64,000 bases of DNA from Bernardetia sp. ABR2-2B (GTDB taxonomy: Bacteria; Bacteroidota; Bacteroidia; Cytophagales; Bernardetiaceae): the NCBI RefSeq assembly GCF_037126435.1, contig NZ_CP147020.1, positions 705,001 to 769,000 of the forward strand, given 5' to 3'. This document shows positions 7,594-15,078 of this stretch, one piece after another. The translations under genes and the position numbers were made by a program. A model generated the notes under the pieces. It was not told where the DNA came from. It searched no databases and saw nothing but the letters and a program-made list of their open reading frames with translations. Position 1 is the stretch's first letter. The number at the start of each line of letters is the position of its first letter.

Positions 7594-9432
7594 ATGAATT
7601 ACTCTTTTTTTTATAAAAAAGTTAATAACTATGCTTTTTTATTTGTTATTTCTCTACTTTTTTTTTCTTCTTGTAAACGGGATAAATTTGGTCATTCTAC
7701 TGAAGAAATAGATATTACTTACTTAGTTCCAGAAACAGAAATGGATACAGAAGAAGCCGAAATTTGGGTAAAACAACTGGTTGATGCCAAACAAAGTAAA
7801 CTTTATTTTCCAGATTCTTTTGCTAGAACATTTCTTAAAGAACAGCTTTACTTATTCTATCAAAAAAACAATTTTCAACCCGCTTGGTATTCTGCCACAA
7901 CTGTTTTGCCTCATACACAATCCTTAATGGGTTATCTCAAAAATGCAGACTCAGAAGGATTAAACGAAGATGCTTATTCACTTACTGATATAGATAGGAT
8001 ACAAAATTCCCTTTTAGGAACTGATGGAGAGTATGATTTACCAAAATTAATGAAGCTAGATGTTTTTACTACAGCAATGGCTCTTACCTACCTTAATCAT
8101 ACTCATGCAGGAAGAGTTAAACCTAATGAGGTAGATGGAGAAATAAATACTTGGGTAGAAAAGTATGAACCTGCTGATTTGGTAGGTGACCTTTATAGTG
8201 CTGTTCAGAATAATACTATTGATGATATTATCAAAAACGCAGAACCTCAGTATGAACTCTACGAAAAATTAAAAGCTGCTAGAGAACAATATAAAAAAAT
8301 AGTGAAAGAAGGAGGCTGGGAAAAAATTAATCTTGAAGATTACAAAAAACTAAAGATAGACAGTACAGAAGAGTTTAATCGTCATGTGCTTGTTCCTACA
8401 ATTAGAAATATTTTGAGTAAAACAGGGGATTTAAAGCTCTCTGAAAACGAAGTAGCTGACACTTCTCAAGTCTATGATAAACAGCTTCTTGAAGCTGTTA
8501 AAAACTTCCAAGAACGTCATACTTTGGAAAGAGATGGGGTTGTAGGAATGAATTTACTTAGAGAAATGGCTACATCAGCAGAAGAACGATTAGTACAAAT
8601 TGAGCTTAATATGGAGCGTTTGAGATGGTTAAGTGATTCTTTAGGAGATAATTATATCATTGTAAATGTTCCTTCTTATTGGATGCGTCTTTATGATTCT
8701 GGGAAACGTAGTTTTGAAACCAAAGTAATGGTAGGACAATCTTTTCATGAGACACCTCTATTTATGGATACTATGAAATATATTGTTTTAAGTCCAAAAT
8801 GGCATGTTCCTGTAAGTATTGCCACCAATGAAATGCTACCAAAACTTCGTCGTGGTGGAAGTTATTTTGCTAGAAATAATTTTAGTATTTATCAACGTAC
8901 AAGTAGTGGAGTAAAAGAAATTAGTCCGAGTTCTGTCAATTGGAGTTCTGTTAGAAATATGAGTAATTATTCTATCGTACAGAACTCAGGAGCAGGAAAT
9001 GCTTTAGGAAGAGTAAAGTTTATTTTTCCAAATGCCAATAATGTATATATGCACGATACCCCTTCTACTCGTTTTGGAGAAGCAAACAGAGCATTGAGCC
9101 ATGGCTGTATTCGTCTTTTTGAACCAGAAAAACTAGCTAATTATATTCTTAAAGAAAAGCCAGAAAAATGGGATTCTGATAAAATCCATGAAGCTATGTA
9201 TAGTGGAAATACTCAAAATGTATATTTAGACAGACAATGGGTAGTTCATATTGTCTATTGGACTACGTGGGTAGATGATGCTGGAAAGGTTCATTTTTCA
9301 AAAGACGTTTATGGATATGACAAAGTACAAGAAGAAATACTAGCCAAGCGTGATGCAAAACTTAAAGAATGGATGATAAAACGTACTAAAGAGTTTGATA
9401 ATCTTAAAAGAAAAGAACTTGCTTTGAAGTAA
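7594..9432 (+). CDS. YcbB-type L,D-transpeptidase lipoprotein
   Basis: The 612-residue protein follows the plan of YcbB/LdtD enzymes, which form 3-3 crosslinks in peptidoglycan in the periplasm. An N-terminal hydrophobic signal ends in LLFFSSC (Cys27), suggesting lipid anchoring. An L,D-transpeptidase scaffold domain spans about 70-255, a peptidoglycan-binding helical domain about 265-330 (DGVVG at 314-318), and the YkuD catalytic domain about 350-520. His487 (MHDTP) and the SHGCIR motif with catalytic Cys505 are intact, and a substrate-capping subdomain lies between them (about 405-475). A basic tail follows. The gene stands alone, with its own promoter and a terminator at 9466-9506. Confidence 0.93.
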   Translation: MNYSFFYKKVNNYAFLFVISLLFFSSCKRDKFGHSTEEIDITYLVPETEMDTEEAEIWVKQLVDAKQSKLYFPDSFARTFLKEQLYLFYQKNNFQPAWYSATTVLPHTQSLMGYLKNADSEGLNEDAYSLTDIDRIQNSLLGTDGEYDLPKLMKLDVFTTAMALTYLNHTHAGRVKPNEVDGEINTWVEKYEPADLVGDLYSAVQNNTIDDIIKNAEPQYELYEKLKAAREQYKKIVKEGGWEKINLEDYKKLKIDSTEEFNRHVLVPTIRNILSKTGDLKLSENEVADTSQVYDKQLLEAVKNFQERHTLERDGVVGMNLLREMATSAEERLVQIELNMERLRWLSDSLGDNYIIVNVPSYWMRLYDSGKRSFETKVMVGQSFHETPLFMDTMKYIVLSPKWHVPVSIATNEMLPKLRRGGSYFARNNFSIYQRTSSGVKEISPSSVNWSSVRNMSNYSIVQNSGAGNALGRVKFIFPNANNVYMHDTPSTRFGEANRALSHGCIRLFEPEKLANYILKEKPEKWDSDKIHEAMYSGNTQNVYLDRQWVVHIVYWTTWVDDAGKVHFSKDVYGYDKVQEEILAKRDAKLKEWMIKRTKEFDNLKRKELALK

Positions 9433-9465
9433 AATATGCGTACAAGTTTTTTATAAAGTTAAGTC

Positions 9466-9506
9466 AGAAGGGTATTACAAAATCAATGTAATACCTTTCT
9501 TTTTTA
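9466..9506. terminator. Bidirectional hairpin terminator
   Basis: A 13-bp stem (9466-9478 with 9488-9500, one G-T pair) encloses a nine-base loop and is followed by a T-run. It separates two convergent genes, the L,D-transpeptidase and the GAF/PAS protein. Confidence 0.8.
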
Positions 9507-11426
9507 GTTTGAATTACTCATTTTGATTTTAGCTTCTTTTCGCAGTTCATTTTCAGAAGGAATATTTGCCATACCAATCATAAATACGATTTCTTTATTT
9601 ACTTCTAAACGGGTAACATTTGCCAAAACAGAAAGTTCTTTTTTGCTTCTAGTAATGGCTTTATAGACGTGATACATTACTTTTTCGCTATCTCTTTTGG
9701 CATGTTTATTAAGTCCACGCAAGTCAGGAACAAATTTACTAATTGGATTTCCTAACAGCTCTTCTTTATTAAACTCTAGTAGCTGTGTAAAGGAATAATT
9801 AATCCTTAAAAGCCGTCCAGAAGGATCAACAAAAACAAAGGCTTGATTATTATTTTCAAAAATATGGTCTTTCTCTTCTACCTGTGCCTTCACTTCTACT
9901 AGTTGTCTTTCTAACTCTTCACGAGTTGCCATCAGCTCTTCTGTGTTTTGGCGAAGTTCTTCTTCTTGTGCGCTCATTTGCTGTGCTGAATAATTACTTT
10001 TCTCTAATAGATTTTTCATTTTTTCAGCATTTGCTACACTTGAAATAGAAGCAGCCAATATTTCGGCAGTACGCTCAACTAAACCAATTTCTACTTCCGT
10101 TAATATATTAAAAGCAGCAATTTCTAATACGCCTAATACTTTATCTTGTGCTTCTAAAGGAACAACTAAAACGCTATTTGGCTTTGCCTCTCCCAAACCT
10201 GCACTAATTTGAGTGTAATCATTTGGAATATCTGTCATAAATACTCGTTCGGCATCTTGAAAAACTTCTCCTAAAATTCCTTCATCACTTCTGACTTCTT
10301 TTTCTACAAACTTTTTACGTCCATAAGCATAAGCAGAACGCAAAATTAATGTTTTATCTTGATGAGAAGGAAGAAATATTGCGCCTTGTTGTGCATCTAC
10401 ATACTTTACTAAATTAGATAAAAGTTCATCACAAAGCACTTGCATATCTTCGGTATGCTTACGAATTACGTGTCCCATCTCTACCACACCTTGATTTTGC
10501 CAGTTTCTTTCACTTTCTGTTTTAGCTACTTCTTCCAAACTAAGTTTCATTTTATGTAGTGCTTCACCTAATTCAGAATCTACTGGAAAAGTGTCTATAT
10601 TCTTTTCAAAATTTCGCTTTCCCACTTCTTGAGCAAAATCTTTTACTTCTTCTAACCCTTTTGTTAGCTTTCGTATATCGCTTAGAGTTTGTCCAAATTC
10701 AGTAGATAATGTAATGACAGAACTTGGTATCTGTCCTATTGAAAGTGCGTGAATATATTTATAAGTTAGCTTTAAGCCTTCCAAAACTTTTGCTAAAGCT
10801 CTTCTACCCAAAAAATAAGTTATAATAATGATGAAAAGGAAAGGAATAATAGCAAGATAATTATTATCACTAATTTTACTATTTAAAGCTTCTCTAGCTT
10901 CAAATTCTTTGTTTTTTTCATCTATAATTAATAATTCTATTTTTTTATTCAGATTATTGACCAAACCTATCATATCTATTCGAAGATAATTTTTGAGTGG
11001 TTCTCCTCTTTCTGAAAATTTTGCTAAATGCTCATATTTTTTTTTGAGTTGATTCATTAATGGCTTTATTTCCAATACAGCTTCTACTTCTCCTTTTGAT
11101 AATGTTTGAATAGACTTAAAATTAGCTAATGCTTTATCGTCAAAAATATCTATTGCTGTATCATAATATTTTACTTTATTATTTGGAACAGTATCGTTTT
11201 GTGCATAAAGCTGCAAAAGCAGGAAAGAATAATTTATAGAATTTCTCAACTCACTAGCATGATATTTCATACTTCGCATTTGATATAAATCTTCATGCTC
11301 TTTAAAAAGAGAATTCCCACTCCAAATAACAATCGCAAGAGTACACGCTAACATAACCATGATGAGTATGTACGAAAATTGAATAGTTCCTGAAAGTGAT
11401 GAGAGTGAAAAGCGTTTTTGTATCAT
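9504..11426 (-). CDS. Membrane GAF/PAS sensor protein lacking a kinase domain
   Basis: The 640-residue protein has one membrane helix at about 15-36, an extracytoplasmic helical sensor region to about 188, and a second helix at about 189-207. A HAMP-like stretch and linker follow, then a GAF domain (about 330-465), a strongly heptad-patterned coiled coil (470-520, with EEELRQNTEEL) and a C-terminal PAS domain (about 522-625). The sequence ends without HisKA, HATPase, GGDEF, EAL or methyl-accepting output. It resembles the sensory half of Bacteroidota hybrid kinases and may act by partner binding. A second possibility is that the output gene has been lost. No two-component partner lies nearby. 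Confidence 0.8.
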   Translation of the reverse strand: MIQKRFSLSSLSGTIQFSYILIMVMLACTLAIVIWSGNSLFKEHEDLYQMRSMKYHASELRNSINYSFLLLQLYAQNDTVPNNKVKYYDTAIDIFDDKALANFKSIQTLSKGEVEAVLEIKPLMNQLKKKYEHLAKFSERGEPLKNYLRIDMIGLVNNLNKKIELLIIDEKNKEFEAREALNSKISDNNYLAIIPFLFIIIITYFLGRRALAKVLEGLKLTYKYIHALSIGQIPSSVITLSTEFGQTLSDIRKLTKGLEEVKDFAQEVGKRNFEKNIDTFPVDSELGEALHKMKLSLEEVAKTESERNWQNQGVVEMGHVIRKHTEDMQVLCDELLSNLVKYVDAQQGAIFLPSHQDKTLILRSAYAYGRKKFVEKEVRSDEGILGEVFQDAERVFMTDIPNDYTQISAGLGEAKPNSVLVVPLEAQDKVLGVLEIAAFNILTEVEIGLVERTAEILAASISSVANAEKMKNLLEKSNYSAQQMSAQEEELRQNTEELMATREELERQLVEVKAQVEEKDHIFENNNQAFVFVDPSGRLLRINYSFTQLLEFNKEELLGNPISKFVPDLRGLNKHAKRDSEKVMYHVYKAITRSKKELSVLANVTRLEVNKEIVFMIGMANIPSENELRKEAKIKMSNSN

Positions 11427-11633
11427 TTATAATAAATCACAAAAATTGAGACATACATTTGCTACCAAAAAAAAAAGCAAATGTCAAAAAAATATTCAAA
11501 TACAGTACAATATACAATTAGTTTTTCAAAGTGCCTAAAATAATTTATCTATCTTGCTATCTAAAACAAGCTATTCTTGACTTCTTCAAAAAAAGCTCAA
11601 ATAAATTTCGCAACCTAATTTTATTCTGAACGT

Positions 11634-11978
11634 ATGCCAAAATTACCACAAACCAATGATTTGAAAGATTTTCAAAGCTATATAAAAGAACTTTGTATAG
11701 AAAGAGGCTGGGACAAAAACTCTCCTTCTGAGCTTTTTTTACTCTTTAGTGAAGAAGTTGGAGAAGTAGCAAAAGCCATTCGTAATCATACAAATCTACA
11801 TACTCAAAAAAGTCAAAACTCAGAAGAGAAATATCAAAAAACGAAAGTAGAACTAGCCTCCGAACTTGCAGATGTTCTTAATTATTTATTAGATATTTCG
11901 AATCACTTTGAGATTGATTTAGCACAATCTTTTAAAGACAAAAATACAGAAAACGAAAACCGAGAATGGAACTCTTAA
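11634..11978 (+). CDS. MazG-type nucleotide pyrophosphohydrolase
   Basis: The 114-residue all-helical protein carries the MazG/dUTPase-2 metal-binding signature: EExxE at residues 40-44 (EEVGE) and ExxD at 77-80 (ELAD). It is the single-domain short form, which hydrolyses (d)NTPs or modified nucleotides to the monophosphate. The house-cleaning role is known for the family; the substrate here is unknown. The loop between the two helices (52-72) is long and polar. The gene converges on the DUF481 gene with only five bases between the stop codons and no terminator hairpin visible. Confidence 0.88.
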   Translation: MPKLPQTNDLKDFQSYIKELCIERGWDKNSPSELFLLFSEEVGEVAKAIRNHTNLHTQKSQNSEEKYQKTKVELASELADVLNYLLDISNHFEIDLAQSFKDKNTENENREWNS

Positions 11979-11983
11979 TTTTT

Positions 11984-12760
11984 TTAAAACTGAATGCCAA
12001 TTCCAGAAGTAACTTCATAGTTCCATTTTTCGATAGGAATAACAGGAGCATCATCATAATAAGGTACAAAACGGAGGTTAAATGAAATATGCTTTGAAAT
12101 TTTTGCTCTAAAATTTGCGTCGCCACTAATGCGAGGATGAAAAAATCTATCAAAAAGAGCTTGATAATAAGTAATAAATATTAGCTCTGTGTTCTCATTG
12201 AATTTTGCATGGAAATTTATATAATTAGTAGATTTAATGAAGCGTGTAAGTACATACCTTTCTTTCAACTTCCATTCTTCCCATTCGTACATTGCTCCTG
12301 TTCCGACAGCAATATCCAAGTTTTCAGAGGTTTTTAAGGATAAGCGTGGCGTTGCTCCTACAAGTCCACGATTTATAAGCCCTCTTGTCTCATTGTACTG
12401 ATATTGTGTAAAAAGTTCAACAGAAAATTTCTTTTTTCTCCAAAAGTTAGTTCTATGGTGGAAATAACCTTCACTAATTACATTTTGCCCTTCTGATTTA
12501 ATGAGATTGATATGACCTATCCAAATATGAGCATGTTTGGGAGTCATTAGAAGTAAATAATCATCATTATCAATTTGTAGAACAGTATTTTGTTGGCGTG
12601 TCAAATCAAAACCAAAAATAAAATTCCCTCTCAAAACTGTCGAATCATTTGTTTCTACTTGTTGTCTTTCCTTTTCTATATTCAGTATTTGAGCAAACAA
12701 ACTTATTTTGAACAAAAAAAAGAATAAACTAGTAAGAAATATTTTTATAATAAAATTCAT
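11984..12760 (-). CDS. DUF481-like outer-membrane protein
   Basis: The 258-residue product has a cleavable signal (hydrophobic to about residue 23, ending in LFAQ). The rest is composed of alternating beta-strand segments, and it ends in an aromatic residue (GIQF), as outer-membrane barrels do. The central stretch about 100-150 (RTNFWRKKKFSVELF, then QYNETRGLINRGLVG) matches the pattern of DUF481 proteins, thought to be small outer-membrane barrels. No catalytic residues are expected. Function unknown; location inferred. Confidence 0.7.
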   Translation of the reverse strand: MNFIIKIFLTSLFFFLFKISLFAQILNIEKERQQVETNDSTVLRGNFIFGFDLTRQQNTVLQIDNDDYLLLMTPKHAHIWIGHINLIKSEGQNVISEGYFHHRTNFWRKKKFSVELFTQYQYNETRGLINRGLVGATPRLSLKTSENLDIAVGTGAMYEWEEWKLKERYVLTRFIKSTNYINFHAKFNENTELIFITYYQALFDRFFHPRISGDANFRAKISKHISFNLRFVPYYDDAPVIPIEKWNYEVTSGIGIQF

Positions 12761-12804
12761 TTATTAATTATTTTTAATACAAAAATCTATTTTGACTAAA
12801 AAGC

Positions 12805-12864
12805 AAATAAAAAAGGCTTTTATTTCCAAACTCAACAAGTAAGTTAGAAAATAAAAACCTTTTC
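12805..12864 (-). terminator. rpsU terminator
   Basis: Inverted arms at 12811-12827 and 12847-12863 pair over about 17 bp with two mismatches. On the minus strand the hairpin is followed by a T-rich run. It lies 50 bases after the rpsU stop. Confidence 0.7.
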
Positions 12865-12916
12865 TTTATAAATTTTTGGCTATTTTTTAGAATTAAGAGA
12901 TAATTCTAAAAAATTT

Positions 12917-13114
12917 CTACATCTCTTCGTCCTGCATTTGCATTTTCTGACGGTAAGCAGCACGGATTTTCTCTGTACGACGGCTTACTGATGGTTTTTC
13001 GAAATAGTTACGGCTACGAACTGTACGTAATACACCTGCTTTTTCGAATTTCTTTTTGAAACGTTTAAGAGCCTTATCAATTGACTCGTTGTCTTTTACA
13101 TTGATAGATAACAT
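12917..13114 (-). CDS. rpsU: 30S ribosomal protein bS21
   Basis: The 65-residue basic protein shows the bS21 core: DNESIDKALKRFKKKFEKAG followed by the RSRxYFEKPSxxRR motif (34-46). bS21 binds the small-subunit platform near the 3' end of 16S rRNA. In Bacteroidota it belongs to the pocket that hides the anti-Shine-Dalgarno sequence, which fits the absence of Shine-Dalgarno sites in this window. The gene is monocistronic: a terminator follows at 12805-12864, and a textbook promoter lies 237 bases upstream. No purine-rich ribosome-binding site is visible just before the ATG. Confidence 0.97.
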   Translation of the reverse strand: MLSINVKDNESIDKALKRFKKKFEKAGVLRTVRSRNYFEKPSVSRRTEKIRAAYRQKMQMQDEEM

Positions 13115-13350
13115 ATAAAAATGAGTTTTATTAAATGAAATAAATGAGTTTTGAGTTTTTTCTACAATTAAATGAAGAAAAAAAATAATATTTTTATTCT
13201 ATGCTCTAAAAAAATAAAGCTAAATAGAATTTGTAAAGTTTTATTGTTGTGTAATTATCTCCTAATAATTACTGTTTAGTTTGTTTTCTGTATTAAAACT
13301 TTTCTTTAAAATAACTGCAAATTCTATACAATTGTTATTTTAAGGGATTG

Positions 13351-13382
13351 CAAAGGTAGTTTTTATCTGTCTTTTTTACAAA
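13351..13382 (-). promoter_or_regulatory. rpsU promoter; long leader
   Basis: On the minus strand TTTG (13382-13379), a 20-base spacer and TACCTTTG (13358-13351) form the best Bacteroidota promoter in the window. The implied leader before the rpsU ATG is about 230 bases, long for a 65-codon gene. The 616-base gap 13115-13730 holds this leader, the promoter, and the hairpin element at 13431-13550. I see no further gene in it. Confidence 0.8.
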
Positions 13383-13430
13383 TTTGTTCTAGTATAATTT
13401 TACAAAAAATAGAGCTGTGTTTTTTAAAAA

Positions 13431-13550
13431 ACGTTATCACGGTTGTTTTTGTATGTCAGTCTTCCAGACTGACTAAGATAAATAAATAAAGACTGTTTTT
13501 TTATGTTCAGACAAGATATCTGAACTACCTGTAACAAACAGTGATAATCT
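13431..13550. repeat. MITE/REPIN-like element, copy A
   Basis: The element starts with GTTATCAC (13433-13440) and ends with the inverted GTGATAA (13541-13547). Inside are two hairpins: GTCAGTC-loop-GACTGAC at 13455-13473 and GTTCAGA-loop-TCTGAAC at 13505-13525. A related copy with the same order of parts lies at 28125-28232. It encodes no protein, so any movement would need a transposase supplied elsewhere. Confidence 0.75.
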
Positions 13551-13730
13551 TTAAAGCAATAAAAAAACTTTACTTCTAGGAAAACAACAACACCTAAAAA
13601 TTACTCCAAGTCTGAATTTTCATTAAAAAACTGCTCGTTTGCCTAATCGTTTCTTAAAAAATGAACTAGAAAGTAGATAAGTAACATATTTTATCGCATT
13701 TTTGTAAAAAAATACTTCACCCTATTTCAT

Positions 13731-14117
13731 ATGAGACTATTTCCTCTGGTTATTCTTTTTCTATTTATCAGTATTTCCATTCTTTCTTCTTGTGTTGGGA
13801 AGAAAAAAGAATCAAACTTTTCCTTTACATCTTCAAGCACTCCTGATAGTATTTTACCAAGAGAAAAATTTGCACAAGTAATTGCTGATATTCTGACAGC
13901 TGAATCTGCTGTGGTACAGCAGTATAGTCAAACAGAATCTAAACTTATGCGTTTTGAAAAATATAGATACAATATCTATAAAAAACATAGTTTGGATTCA
14001 GTTACCTTTAAGAGAAATTACAATTATTACATGAAAGTGCCTAAGCGTTCTGAGCTTTTCTTATTTATTGTAGAAGATACTTTACAGGCTCGTCAGGATT
14101 CTCTAAAGGTGGAGTAA
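13731..14117 (+). CDS. DUF4296 lipoprotein
   Basis: The 128-residue product has a lipoprotein signal with the lipobox LSSC (Cys21). The DUF4296 core follows at about residues 43-110: LPREKFAQVIADILTAES, an aromatic-rich middle, then the HSLDSVTFKRNYNYYM motif. The family is small, helical and restricted to Bacteroidota, with no assigned function. The single-domain length is normal. It is transcribed towards the minus-strand lipoprotein gene at 14140, with 22 bases between the stops. Confidence 0.85.
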   Translation: MRLFPLVILFLFISISILSSCVGKKKESNFSFTSSSTPDSILPREKFAQVIADILTAESAVVQQYSQTESKLMRFEKYRYNIYKKHSLDSVTFKRNYNYYMKVPKRSELFLFIVEDTLQARQDSLKVE

Positions 14118-14139
14118 ATTCACTTTGTTTATAAAAGTA

Positions 14140-14790
14140 TTATGCAGAACAATCAAATTTTGCCAAATTAAACCAAAGCATATACCATTTTCCATTGATG
14201 GAAGTAAATCCAATTTCAAGGTAGTCATCTGTCAAGACCACTACATGACTTACCTTTTCGTCGGTCTGCTTGGCAAGTTCTTTTTCTTTTTGCGAATGCA
14301 CTTTCTCAATGATATGCTCATTAATTTCTATTCCTTTCTCTATTTCATTGAAGGAAGTTGTTTTTTGATAAAATGTTCCTTCTTTTGAAAAAACTTCACA
14401 ATCAAACTTTGGACTTTCTTCATTTTTTGGTTCTTTTCCACTAAATTTTTTGAAGTAAGGCTCTAAATGAGGAAGTTGTTCATACACTTCATCCAAATCT
14501 GTAAAATGTTCGACAACAGAAATTGCCCCTGGTTTGTGATTAACATAAAAGCCTAATTGAGGGTGTATATACTTTTTAAGCTCATTATCTGATGATGTAA
14601 CTAAAAACTTTTCAAGCATTTGCTCAAATTGATTTTTCTTTATAGAATTATTAGAGGTTGCAGAAGCTGCCAGTAATACTTTTTCCGAACTCATTTGTTC
14701 CCAATTATCGGTCGTATCCGAACAACTAAAAAAGCTCAATATACTAATAGTGCAAAAAATAGGAAGAAAAAATTTAACTTTCCTTCGCAT
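14140..14790 (-). CDS. Hypothetical lipoprotein
   Basis: I start the gene at the ATG at 14790 (216 residues), because this puts the lipobox SFFSC at Cys23, a normal signal length. The frame also has an ATG at 14835, which would add 15 polar residues before the signal. The mature protein has no recognised domain. Its C-terminal half shows beta-strand-like segments (VSHVVVLTDDYLEIGFTSI and KWYMLWFNLAKFDC), as in small periplasmic alpha/beta folds. Two Cys near the end might form a disulfide. Function unknown. Confidence 0.65.
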   Translation of the reverse strand: MRRKVKFFLPIFCTISILSFFSCSDTTDNWEQMSSEKVLLAASATSNNSIKKNQFEQMLEKFLVTSSDNELKKYIHPQLGFYVNHKPGAISVVEHFTDLDEVYEQLPHLEPYFKKFSGKEPKNEESPKFDCEVFSKEGTFYQKTTSFNEIEKGIEINEHIIEKVHSQKEKELAKQTDEKVSHVVVLTDDYLEIGFTSINGKWYMLWFNLAKFDCSA

Positions 14791-14941
14791 ATAAAAAGGA
14801 TAGATTTTATGTCTAGGTTTACTAAGGATATTCATAATTATTTATTTAGGATAGTTTTTTTATAATAAACGTAAATCACTCAAAAAAGTTAATAGGATTT
14901 TACAAAGAAAAAATTTATTTATACTTTTTTATTTACAAAAA

Positions 14942-14992
14942 CAATAAAAAAAACAAAAAAGATATTCCCAGTTGATAGGAATATCTTTTTTT
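14942..14992 (-). terminator. recQ terminator
   Basis: A 14-bp perfect stem (14955-14968 with 14978-14991) with a nine-base loop is followed on the minus strand by a long T-run. It lies 87 bases after the recQ stop. Confidence 0.85.
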
Positions 14993-15078
14993 ATAATCAA
15001 TTTTTTTTGATTTTTTTTATGTTGAGCTAATTTGACTAGCTATTTGAATGCTTCTTGTTTAGAAAAATAAATTAGAGA

